Assembly: GCF_028693505.1 (NCBI RefSeq)
Contig: NZ_JAQUVF010000004.1
Span: 1 to 64,000 of the forward strand
Direction of reading: 5' to 3'
DNA: 64,000 bases
DNA from: Oscillibacter sp.
GTDB taxonomy: Bacteria > Bacillota > Clostridia > Oscillospirales > Oscillospiraceae
Positions 43,219 to 50,694 of the stretch are shown here, in pieces. The number at the start of each line of letters is the position of its first letter. Positions within the stretch are counted from its first letter, which is position 1. The position numbers were made by a program, and so were the translations under genes. The notes under the pieces are model-generated. The model worked only from the letters and a program-made list of their open reading frames with translations, was not told the origin of the DNA and did no database searches.

Positions 43219-44064
43219 ATGAAAAATATATTTACAATTGATACAGAAGATTGGTTTCATGCAAATTATGAGGACGGATTATTTTAAAATGATGCATTCG
43301 TAAAGTCAACGGTAGAGCGTAATACCGCGTTTTATCTGGAAGTACTTGCTAAAAATTACTTCACAGCAGCATCCTTTGTTCTTGGTTTTGTGGCAGAGCA
43401 GCATCCCCAGCTGGTCAGGCGCATTGCCGAAGCCGGGCATGAAATTACGAGCCATGGATATGGACACCAATTGGTATATCGGCAGACCCACGCAGAATTC
43501 CGTGAGGATCTTCGACGCAGCAAGAGGATGCTGGAGGATCTGATTGTGAAACCGGTGTGCGGCTACCGTGCGCCCTGCTGATCGATTACGGAAAACGGCT
43601 TCTGGGCGCTCTCCGTTCTGGAAGAAGAGGGCGTTTCCGTTGACAGCAGTATTTTCCCGTTTAAAAACTTCCTTTATGGGGCAGCTAGGGCGCCACGTTT
43701 TCCGTATCAGGCGGTCAAGTGTGCTCCCACGGCGCAAATGCTCATTGAGATTCCCCCTCCACCATTCATGTGCCGGGATTAAATGTTCCGTTTTCAGGCA
43801 GGTTTTATTTCCGCACAATGCTGTATGGGTTTATCAACGTGTTTACGCACCGGATCAATTCTCAGTGCAAGCCGGTTGTCTTTTATCTGCATCCTCGGAA
43901 AATTGACCCGGAACAGCCCCGGCTGAACTTGAGCCGGTGGGATGCCTTAATTCACTATTACAGAATCAGTCACTGCAGAGCGAAAAGGGAGCATCTTCTC
44001 GAAAAGTTTTCCTGTGAATCAATTGGAAGTGTATTGCAGAGTGATTTTTATTTATATATATAAT
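43219..44064 (+). pseudogene. Polysaccharide deacetylase, decayed
   Basis: The start MKNIFTIDTEDWFHANYEDGLF is the N terminus of NodB-type deacetylases of the DUF3473-containing class. It ends at a TAA (43285-43287); the same frame continues with SFVLGFVAEQHPQLVRRIAEAGHEITSHGYGHQLVYR (the HxxxH-type SHGYGH metal motif), stops at a TGA (43579-43581), resumes with ITENGFWALSVLEEEGV, and shifts frame near 43760 to NVPFSGRFYFRTMLYGFINVF and YLHPRKIDPEQPRL. At least two stops and one frameshift, so it is inactive. Confidence 0.85.
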
Positions 44065-44560
44065 GAATGGAATGATATCTTATTTGAAACTTTTGCTTAC
44101 TACCATTCCTGGCAAGTTACTCTCTACATTCCTACTATCGATGGTACCCGTCATCGAGCTACGGGGCGGGCTGCCTTATGGTATTGCGCTGGGGTTAGAT
44201 TATCCGCTGGCATTGGCAGCAGCGGTACTGGGAAATATGGTGCCTGTTCCGTTTATTGTCCTGTACATTCGCCATATTTTTGCCTGGCTGCGGAAGCGGA
44301 GTGTCTGGTGGAATGAAAAGATTACCAAGTTGGAGAAGAGGGCCCACCTGAAGGGCCGTCTCGTACATAAGTACAGTGCCATTGGACTTTGCGTCTTGGT
44401 GGCAATCCCGTTACCCGGCACTGGTGCGTGGACCGGAGCGCTGGTAGCCGCACTCTTGGATATGCGACTAAAAAGTGCCATTCCATCTATCTTTTTAGGC
44501 GTCTGCATTGCAGCAGGGATTATGACCGTTGTGACGACGGGCATCATTCATATCTTATGA
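44063..44560 (+). CDS. Small multidrug-export-type membrane protein (COG2426)
   Basis: 165 residues. LLSMVPVIELRGGLPYGIALGL and LVAIPLPGTGAWTGALVAALLDM are the paired motifs of the COG2426/DedA-like family, with four or five membrane segments. It is annotated as a putative small multidrug export protein; its substrate is unknown. An in-frame ATG at 44072 is the alternative start. Right end of the glycan-related block. Confidence 0.85.
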   Translation: MNGMISYLKLLLTTIPGKLLSTFLLSMVPVIELRGGLPYGIALGLDYPLALAAAVLGNMVPVPFIVLYIRHIFAWLRKRSVWWNEKITKLEKRAHLKGRLVHKYSAIGLCVLVAIPLPGTGAWTGALVAALLDMRLKSAIPSIFLGVCIAAGIMTVVTTGIIHIL

Positions 44561-44815
44561 TTTCAAGCCACTTGATGCCGCGAAGCGTTTGATATTGTGC
44601 CAATTCCCACAGGCTTAGTTCTCCGTCCACATGCCACTCCATGACAACTTCTGCAGCTGGCCTCCACGCCCGATACTCCGCCTCCTGACCAATTGCCAGG
44701 GCACGGCTAAAACGCATGACATAAGCTTTATTTCGCCGCTGATAGAGGGATGAGCCCTCGTCAGCGGCGATTTTTTTGTATTTTTCCTTGGTCAACAGCT
44801 TGCCATTTGATACTC
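44544..44815 (-). pseudogene. Truncated 3' copy of a DUF6076-type gene
   Basis: The minus-strand frame reads TKEKYKKIAADEGSSLYQRRNKAYVMRFSRALAIGQEAEYRAW, closely matching EKYEKKIAADEGLSLYQRRNKAYAMRVSRAPAIYQDAEYQAW of the full DUF6076 gene at 47354-48325, but the upstream two-thirds is missing. It ends with unrelated residues over the end of the COG2426 gene. The DNA of the matching segment (about 44690-44795) is similar to 47490-47600, so this is a relic of duplication. Confidence 0.75.
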
Positions 44816-44835
44816 TCCGCCTTTTGTGGTATACT
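44807..44835 (+). promoter_or_regulatory. Promoter of the DEAD-box helicase gene
   Basis: TTGATA (44807-44812), 17-bp spacer, TATACT (44830-44835). The leader is about 100 nt, unusually long for this window. It includes a short open stretch (KIAAQEYLELFREGAGDRTTI) without a clear start. Confidence 0.7.
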
Positions 44836-44944
44836 AAATCCATAAGATTGCCGCCCAGGAATATCTGGAGCTGTTTCGAGAGGGTGCGGGGGACCGCACG
44901 ACGATTGCGACAAGCTGACGGCACAAGAACGGAGAATCATTTTC

Positions 44945-46228
44945 ATGACCTTTGAGCAATTGCAACTATCTCAGCCGCTGCTGAATGCCATTCGGCATCA
45001 GGGCTACATAGAGCCCACTCCCATTCAGCAGCAGGCCATCCCACACCTTTTGGAAAAACAAGATCTGATTGGCTGTGCGCAGACCGGCACCGGAAAAACC
45101 GCCGCATTTGCCCTGCCAATCCTTCAACTTTTGTCTCAATCGCGCGCCAAGCAGGTGCGTGCACTGATTTTAACGCCGACCAGAGAGCTGGCGATTCAGA
45201 TTTTGGAGTGTTTTCAAAGCTATGGAGAAAACCTGCCCCTGCGAGCTGCGGCCATCTTCGGCGGCGTTGGGCAGGAGCCGCAGGTAACGGCGCTGCAGCG
45301 CGGTGTGGATGTCCTCATCGCCACGCCGGGCCGTCTGTGCGATTTAATGCAGCAGGGCTACGTAAAGCTGGACCGACTGGAAATTTTCGTGCTGGACGAA
45401 GCGGACCGGATGCTGGACATGGGCTTTTTGCGGGATGTGAAAAAGGTGCTGGCCGCCTTACCGAAGCAGCGCCAGACCTTGCTCTTTAGCGCCACCATGC
45501 CTCGAGAGATCGAGTCGCTGGCCCGCACCATGCTCCATGAGCCGGTGACGGTAAAGGTAAACCCCGTCACCGACACCGCCACCGCCGTACAGCAGAGCGT
45601 GTACCTGATCGATAAGAAAAACAAAAAATATCTGCTTCAGGAAATCCTTAAGCGTGGCATTACCAGCGCTCTGGTTTTCACCAGAACCAAGTATGGTGCC
45701 AACGACGTGGTCAAGGACCTCGCCAAGGCGGGCATCGAGGCAATGGCCATCCACGGAAACAAGAGCCAGACCGCCAGACAGACAGCACTTAGCAGCTTCA
45801 AAAGCGGGAAAATCAAGGTGCTGGTCGCCACAGACATTGCCGCTCGCGGCATCGATGTGCCGGAATTGTCCCACGTCATCAACTACGAGCTGCCCAACGA
45901 GCCGGAGACCTACATCCATCGGGTGGGCCGAACGGGCCGAGCAGGACTGGGCGGCATCGCCATCAGCTTTTGCGACTATGACGAGCTGGATTATCTAAAG
46001 GATATTGAAAAGCTCATCGGAAAGACCATTCCGCGGGAAACCTCCAAGTGGCCCATGGAAATTTTGCAAAAGACGGTGAAGCAGCCCCGCACAGCGCCAT
46101 CTTCCGTCAGACGGCGGACCGCTGCTGCGTCCGGGGAAGTGCACGCAGCAAAACGGAGCGCACCCAGACGGCAGCCGTCGGTGGTGAAGAGCCGTCCGGT
46201 AGAAAAGCGGCAGAGACGGCGTCCGTAA
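44945..46228 (+). CDS. DEAD-box RNA helicase
   Basis: 427 residues. The Q motif is GYIEPTPIQQQAIP; motif I AQTGTGKTAAF; Ia PTRELAIQ; motif II VLDEADRM; motif III SATMP; motif VI HRVGRTGRAG. The C-terminal tail is basic (KQPRTAPSSVRRRTAAASG... RRRP), as in RhlE/CshA-type enzymes that unwind structured mRNA or ribosomal RNA. It is cargo of the element with its own promoter. It may be a spare copy of a chromosomal helicase. Confidence 0.93.
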   Translation: MTFEQLQLSQPLLNAIRHQGYIEPTPIQQQAIPHLLEKQDLIGCAQTGTGKTAAFALPILQLLSQSRAKQVRALILTPTRELAIQILECFQSYGENLPLRAAAIFGGVGQEPQVTALQRGVDVLIATPGRLCDLMQQGYVKLDRLEIFVLDEADRMLDMGFLRDVKKVLAALPKQRQTLLFSATMPREIESLARTMLHEPVTVKVNPVTDTATAVQQSVYLIDKKNKKYLLQEILKRGITSALVFTRTKYGANDVVKDLAKAGIEAMAIHGNKSQTARQTALSSFKSGKIKVLVATDIAARGIDVPELSHVINYELPNEPETYIHRVGRTGRAGLGGIAISFCDYDELDYLKDIEKLIGKTIPRETSKWPMEILQKTVKQPRTAPSSVRRRTAAASGEVHAAKRSAPRRQPSVVKSRPVEKRQRRRP

Positions 46229-46281
46229 AGGTAAAGCACTTTATTTATTTACAAATTTAGGCTTTACTGGGACAAACTCCC

Positions 46282-47301
46282 ATGGTATTCTATTTCCCGG
46301 TGATAAAATTGACAAAGGAAAAAATTTGCGCCGTAGGGAAGGGCATCGCAGGGAAGCTGCCGGTATTTTTGTTCTGCGTTCTCTTCATCAACGGCTACAA
46401 CACATGGTTTGGAAAAGAAAATAGCATCGTTGGCGTCATTTTACTGATGGGACTGCTGATGTTCCTGAAGGCTGATTTCGGCATAGACGCAAAATACAGC
46501 GCCGTGCTGGTGCCGTTGCTGTTTGTTTCGATGGGACTATGCGCCAAGCTCTCCGCATGGAATCCGTTGGTGGGGCTGGTGGTGGATGCGGTTTTTTTGA
46601 GCGCCGCCCTGCTGTTTACCCGGTTGGACGCCACCCACAGCGCATATCTGCCGTTTTTCATGGGGTTTCTCATGCTCCGGGGCTACGATGTGACCGGCGA
46701 GTTATTTGTCAAGCGAATGGTGAGTCTGGCGGTCATCGGCTACGTGGTCGGTCTGCTGCACTTTCTGGGCAGTCGCAAAACCTGCGGACACGCCCAGCCA
46801 AGCGCTTTACTAAGAGGCCTTTCCTTGTATGGTCCGTGGGAGCGCTGGGCCTTGAGTTTGACGGTCACGCTGCTGGTAACGCTGCTTTTTGGCGATTTGC
46901 TGAGCATTCCAAAAAGCATGTGGGTAAACCTGACCGTGCTATCTTTGATGATGCCCATTGAGGACGATTTGGTCCGTCGGCGGCGACTGCGCATTCCTGC
47001 CACTATTTTAGGCTGTGTGCTGTTTATCGCGCTGTTTGGCTGGCTGATTCCCCCGGATTACCAGACGGCGGCGCTGTTGTTGGCAGGATTTCTGTCCATG
47101 TTCATCACGTCCTATTTCATCAAAACGGTCTATAATTCCTTTAGCGCACTGGTCACAGCCACGTTGCTGCTGCCCGCCAAGGCAGCAGTCTTGACCCGCA
47201 TTGGCAATAATTTAATTGGTGCGGCCGTGGCGCTTTTGAGTTTGTTCCTGTTTAACCGAATCTTCCTTCGGTTGGACCAGCGACGCCAGAACGCTGCCTG
47301 A
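46282..47301 (+). CDS. FUSC-family (aromatic acid exporter-like) membrane protein
   Basis: 339 residues with two halves of about five membrane segments each (LPVFLFCVLFINGYNTWFG... and WERWALSLTVTLLVTLLFGDLL). The second half, with SIPKSMWVNLTVLSLMMP and RRRRLRIPATILGCVLFI, matches the FUSC/YccS fold. Substrate unknown. It follows the helicase by 53 nt. A strong bidirectional hairpin ends it. Confidence 0.82.
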   Translation: MVFYFPVIKLTKEKICAVGKGIAGKLPVFLFCVLFINGYNTWFGKENSIVGVILLMGLLMFLKADFGIDAKYSAVLVPLLFVSMGLCAKLSAWNPLVGLVVDAVFLSAALLFTRLDATHSAYLPFFMGFLMLRGYDVTGELFVKRMVSLAVIGYVVGLLHFLGSRKTCGHAQPSALLRGLSLYGPWERWALSLTVTLLVTLLFGDLLSIPKSMWVNLTVLSLMMPIEDDLVRRRRLRIPATILGCVLFIALFGWLIPPDYQTAALLLAGFLSMFITSYFIKTVYNSFSALVTATLLLPAKAAVLTRIGNNLIGAAVALLSLFLFNRIFLRLDQRRQNAA

Positions 47302-47312
47302 TGACATGTAAA

Positions 47313-47344
47313 ACCGCCGGAACGATTTTCTTCGTTCCGGCGGT
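47313..47344. terminator. Bidirectional terminator between the FUSC and DUF6076 genes
   Basis: ACCGCCGGAACGA and TCGTTCCGGCGGT, a perfect 13-bp stem; TTTT follows on the minus strand. It separates two convergent genes. Confidence 0.85.
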
Positions 47345-47353
47345 CAATCGATT

Positions 47354-48325
47354 TCAGTGGGAACGGACAGCCTTGGCGTTTGGGATTTCCAAAATCTGCG
47401 TCAAGCGTTCTAAATCCAGCGTGCCATCCACATACTGTTTCACTGCCGCTTCGGCGGCTTGTTTCCATGCCTGATACTCCGCATCCTGATAAATGGCCGG
47501 GGCACGGCTGACACGCATGGCATAGGCTTTATTTCGCCGCTGATAGAGGGACAAACCCTCGTCGGCGGCGATTTTCTTTTCGTATTTTTCCTTGGCTGCC
47601 AGCTCCTTGCAGGTCTTGCCGGCTTTGCCTGCCAAACGGTCGCAGTAGACTGTCCGAGAGGAGAAGGGCTGGAAATAGCCGCCGCAGTAGGCGCATTTTT
47701 TAAGCCTTACGTTCTGCTGTGCCATCTCCTGAATCTCCGTCAGTAGCACCGCTTGCAAATCATCAGCCCCCAAAAATAGGCGGCTGGTGATGTCCTCCGG
47801 CGGCTTCATTTCCTGAGCAGGGGAGAGGATGGGCACAAACTCATGTCCGCCGATGTAGATGCGCCGCTCGACACGCAGATAATCGCTTAACCCCGCCAGT
47901 TTGGCCGCCAGCAGCTTATCCCGGCTCTGGCGCATACAAAGCCGCTGCAAAGGGCTTTCTTTGCGCTCGTCCATCAGGAAAACATCATCGACTAACGCGC
48001 ACAAGTCCGAACGGAGCTTTTCTAGCTCCAGTAGGCGGTATCGCAGCCAAATGACCTTTTTCTTTTCAAAGGACATTGGAAGCAGAGCGCTGGTCAAAAA
48101 GGGATACTGGGATTTTATTTTGGCTGCAACCGCCTCCGCCAGCTTTTCCCGATCGGTTGGGTGGTTCAAATCATCTGCAGTTACGACCAACTCGTTCAAG
48201 AAAGTGTCAAAATCTGTGGAAAGAAAGGTCAGCAGGGCAGTGCCAAGTTGATCCTCCACAAGCTTCAGTCCATCGTCGATCCATTCTGTTTTCTTGTCAA
48301 AACTCAAGCAGTACAAGGCTTTCAT
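47354..48325 (-). CDS. DUF6076-type protein
   Basis: 323 residues. The C-terminal third carries a CGYCGxxF-type zinc ribbon (KKCAYCGGYFQPFSSRTVYCDR, then AGKTCKELAAKEKYEKKIA) followed by the Arg-rich YQRRNKAYAMRVSRAP motif; the N-terminal part is helical. Such proteins occur in clostridial mobile elements; function unknown. A truncated copy lies at 44544-44815 in the same orientation. The start codon follows GGAGGAAATGCC. Confidence 0.8.
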   Translation of the reverse strand: MKALYCLSFDKKTEWIDDGLKLVEDQLGTALLTFLSTDFDTFLNELVVTADDLNHPTDREKLAEAVAAKIKSQYPFLTSALLPMSFEKKKVIWLRYRLLELEKLRSDLCALVDDVFLMDERKESPLQRLCMRQSRDKLLAAKLAGLSDYLRVERRIYIGGHEFVPILSPAQEMKPPEDITSRLFLGADDLQAVLLTEIQEMAQQNVRLKKCAYCGGYFQPFSSRTVYCDRLAGKAGKTCKELAAKEKYEKKIAADEGLSLYQRRNKAYAMRVSRAPAIYQDAEYQAWKQAAEAAVKQYVDGTLDLERLTQILEIPNAKAVRSH

Positions 48326-48386
48326 GGCATTTCCTCCGTGGTAAACGCAGTCACAGTCAATGTGTCATATCATTTGTAACACAATC

Positions 48387-48415
48387 ACTCTACCACATCT
48401 TGAAAAGTGCGTCAA
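48387..48415 (-). promoter_or_regulatory. Promoter of the DUF6076 gene
   Basis: On the minus strand TTGACG (48410-48415), 17-bp spacer, TAGAGT (48387-48392), about 60 nt before the start codon. Confidence 0.5.
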
Positions 48416-48430
48416 CGGTTGCTATGCTCA

Positions 48431-48469
48431 TTGTAGCGGATGAATCTCAAATGAGATCATCCGTTACAA
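48431..48469. repeat. 39-bp imperfect palindrome
   Basis: TTGTAGCGGATGAATCTCA and TGAGATCATCCGTTACAA face each other around AA with one bulge and one mismatch. It lies between the divergent DUF6076 and recombinase modules. It is a candidate operator for a dimeric regulator or a relic of a transposon end. Confidence 0.6.
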
Positions 48470-48649
48470 TTGAATGACCGTTCGGATGAGACGCCGCTTT
48501 GGGGAAGTAGGCCGTGACCCGCCGTTTTTGAAATGGCGGCAGCCTGCCAAGAAGAGCACCGGCGTCAGGGATAGGCAACCCACATCCGGGGAGACGGCAA
48601 CAAGTTTTCTGTGCAGCACGCATACGTTAGCAGAAGGGAGGGGAGCAGA

Positions 48650-48817
48650 ATGATCAAAAAAGCGGAGTTTTTAGAGCGTCAAGGGGACCCATCGGCAAAT
48701 CCAGAATTTCTACTGGAGTATCAGAGGGCCGTTCTGCGTTCCCTCCAAGAAAACGGAATTTTGACCAGTGAGCAGATGGCAGATTGCATTTCCTTACTGG
48801 TAAAACAATGCCATTAA
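48650..48817 (+). CDS. Small protein upstream of the serine recombinase
   Basis: 55 residues from the ATG at 48650 with GGGAGGGGAGCAG upstream. MIKKAEFLERQGDPSANPEFLLEYQRAVLRSLQENGILTSEQMADCISLL: helical and SHOCT-like at the end. Small proteins of this pattern frequently precede large serine recombinases in clostridial elements. It could be an excision (directionality) factor, but that is inference from position. Confidence 0.7.
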   Translation: MIKKAEFLERQGDPSANPEFLLEYQRAVLRSLQENGILTSEQMADCISLLVKQCH

Positions 48818-48904
48818 AGCTGTTTTACTTTACAGATATTTCTATTCCGCACAATTGCAAAAAACCACGTTCAGCCGTAAACTTTCGAGAAAGGAGGCGG
48901 TTTT

Positions 48905-50545
48905 ATGATTCGTGTTGCGGCCTATTGCCGTGTATCCACCGACAAGGACGATCAGGCGAACTCATTTGAAAGTCAGCAGAAATATTTCCGGGAGTGTATT
49001 GACCGCAACCCGGACTGGGAGTTGCAGGACATCTACGCAGACGAGGGCCTGTCCGGCACCAGCACCAAAAAGCGCAAGCGCTTCAACCAGATGATTGCGG
49101 CGGCCCGAAGCGAGAAAATTGACCTGATTATCACCAAGGAAGTCAGCCGCTTTGCCCGTAATACCGTAGACACGTTGGAATACACCCGGGAGCTACGCAA
49201 GCGGGGCGTGGGCGTTTTGTTCCTGCTGGACAACATCAACACCATGGACACCGACGGGGAGCTGCGGCTGACCATCATGTCCTCCATGGCGCAGGATGAG
49301 AGCCGCAAGACCTCGGAGCGAGTCAAGTGGGGCCAGACCCGGCGCATGGAGCAAGGCGTGGTCTTTGGCCGGGAGCCGCTGGGCTACGATGTGAAGAACG
49401 GCTGCATGACGGTGAATCCCGAGGGGGCCGCCGTGGTGCGCTACATCTTTCACAAGTACCTCGTGGAGCGAAAGGGCACGCCTACGATTGCAAAGGAACT
49501 CTGTGCTGAGGGGATTCTATCCAGCCGGGGCAATCTGAAATGGTCCAGCGCAACCGTGCTGAAGCTCCTACGAAATGAGAAATACTGCGGCGACCTGATT
49601 CAAAAAAAAACCTATACGCCGGATTTTCTTACCCACGAAAAAAAGTACAACAAGGGGCAGGAGGAACTGGTGATTCTTCGAGATCACCACGAGGCCATCA
49701 TCGACCGGGAGACGTGGGAGACCGTGCAGCGGGAGCTGAATCGGAGGAGCCATCACAATTCCGCCACCGACAACGGCCACGGCAATCGATACCCGCTTTC
49801 CGGAAAAATGAAATGCGGCAATTGCGGCAGCAGCTTCTTGTCCCGCAAAAAGAAAACCCGCTCCGGCAAACCCAAAAAAATCTGGCGCTGCGGCAAAGCC
49901 ACCATCGAGGGCAAGCTCCGCGCCGATGCCCAAGGCAATCCCATCGGCTGTGACTTCGGCCATCAAATCCGAGAAGAGGTGGCCATGGACATTCTGCGCC
50001 GCTCCATCGAGGCGGTGCAGCTGGACGCAGAGGGCGTCATTGCAAACCTGACCCACATTGTGGAGACGGTGCTAAAAGACGCTCAGGATGACGGCAGCGG
50101 TCAGCAGCGACGCTTGGAGCTGGATTTGGAAGCAGAGCGCCAGAAAAAGCAAAAAACCTTGGAGGGATTCTTGAATCAATCCATCTCCAAGGCAGACTAC
50201 AAATTTATGAACGACCGCTACGATGCCGCCATTGCCGGCCTTCTTCAAAAGCTGGACGCCATTGAGGAGCGCCGCAAGCTGGACACCCAAGCAACCGGCG
50301 CACGGCGGGACATCAAAGCCGCTATCCGCAAAATCGTGACCGAGAAAAAGTCCGATAACTTCTGCGGGCAGCTGCTGGATCGCATGACGATTTACGCCGA
50401 CGGCAGGGTGGAGGTAGCCTTGAAACTACTGCCTTCCCGGTGGTTTTTCCTGCTGGAAGGCGTATGGAACTTTCGCACCCAAATGCAGGAGCAGCAGCCT
50501 TCCGAGTTGCCGATATCGGTCAGCAGCGCTTTCAACTCCGGATAG
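48905..50545 (+). CDS. Large serine recombinase (element integrase)
   Basis: 546 residues; AAAGGAGG precedes the ATG. The resolvase domain (about 1-150) has RVAAYCRVSTD with the catalytic Ser, KEVSRFARNTVDTLEYTRELRKRGV and MAQDESRKTSERVKWG; then the recombinase domain (GREPLGYDV... IAKELCAEGILSSRG) and a zinc ribbon (KMKCGNCGSSF ... CGKA), then a coiled coil (about 400-455). The last 12 codons lie outside the element, within cotJC sequence, so integration supplies the stop codon. It reads toward the right junction. In a circle the frame continues for 68 more residues. Confidence 0.94.
   Translation: MIRVAAYCRVSTDKDDQANSFESQQKYFRECIDRNPDWELQDIYADEGLSGTSTKKRKRFNQMIAAARSEKIDLIITKEVSRFARNTVDTLEYTRELRKRGVGVLFLLDNINTMDTDGELRLTIMSSMAQDESRKTSERVKWGQTRRMEQGVVFGREPLGYDVKNGCMTVNPEGAAVVRYIFHKYLVERKGTPTIAKELCAEGILSSRGNLKWSSATVLKLLRNEKYCGDLIQKKTYTPDFLTHEKKYNKGQEELVILRDHHEAIIDRETWETVQRELNRRSHHNSATDNGHGNRYPLSGKMKCGNCGSSFLSRKKKTRSGKPKKIWRCGKATIEGKLRADAQGNPIGCDFGHQIREEVAMDILRRSIEAVQLDAEGVIANLTHIVETVLKDAQDDGSGQQRRLELDLEAERQKKQKTLEGFLNQSISKADYKFMNDRYDAAIAGLLQKLDAIEERRKLDTQATGARRDIKAAIRKIVTEKKSDNFCGQLLDRMTIYADGRVEVALKLLPSRWFFLLEGVWNFRTQMQEQQPSELPISVSSAFNSG
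50508..50511. other. Right attachment junction (att core TGCC)
   Basis: Left of TGCC is the element (GCAGCCTTCCGAGT); right is cotJC (GATATCGGTCAGCAG). The repeat partner is at 18433-18436. The recombinase stop codon lies 34 bp outside. The crossover dinucleotide is probably within GC or CC of the core. Confidence 0.85.
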
Positions 50546-50694
50546 GGCATGGTGTAGCGCTGGCTCAGGTACCGCAATGACGCGCCAAGCTCGCCGTCAG
50601 GTCCACCGTACTGAGAGATGATGATCGACGCCAGCTTGGGGTTGGTCGTCTTAATTTTTACCGGGTACTGCAATTTCTTTTCGTATACAAACAT
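50509..50694 (-). pseudogene. cotJC: cotJC 5' portion (codons 1-62), interrupted by the element
   Basis: MFVYEKKLQYPVKIKTTNPKLASIIISQYGG and DGELGASLRYLSQRYTMPYPELKALLTDIG are the CotJC N terminus; the Glu of DGELGASL is a metal-ligand position of the manganese-catalase fold. In the chromosome the frame now runs on into the element and stops at 50392 after 38 unrelated residues. The ATG overlaps the stop of the gene ahead (TAATG), so translation is coupled. The remaining 136 codons lie at 18023-18433. The track start at 50838 is upstream of the true start. Confidence 0.93.

Larger units (their letters stand above)
48326..48649. other. 324-bp gap between the DUF6076 gene and the recombinase module
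   Basis: It holds the DUF6076 promoter (48387-48415), a 39-bp imperfect palindrome (48431-48469) and about 170 bp of GC-rich sequence with CCGCC-tttttgaaat-GGCGG (a hairpin near 48520) but no gene that I can support. CATACGTT at 48621-48628 is a fair match to the sigma-E -10 box ahead of the small gene at 48650, without a recognisable -35. Confidence 0.5.
18437..50511. mobile_element. 32,075-bp serine-recombinase element integrated in cotJC, carrying a surface-glycan cluster
   Basis: The limits are set by the 4-bp TGCC repeat and by exact in-frame restoration of CotJC on deletion. The right end holds a large serine recombinase reading toward the junction. The left end holds parB-like, tnpV-like, truncated repA, RHH and mobC genes with an oriT-like region, but no relaxase or type IV secretion gene, so it is at most mobilized in trans. 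The middle holds rhamnose and heptose nucleotide-sugar genes, an ABC exporter, glycosyltransferases, an acyltransferase and an LTA-synthase-like protein, then a DEAD-box helicase and a FUSC protein. Base composition varies along it, indicating mosaic origin. Confidence 0.9.
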
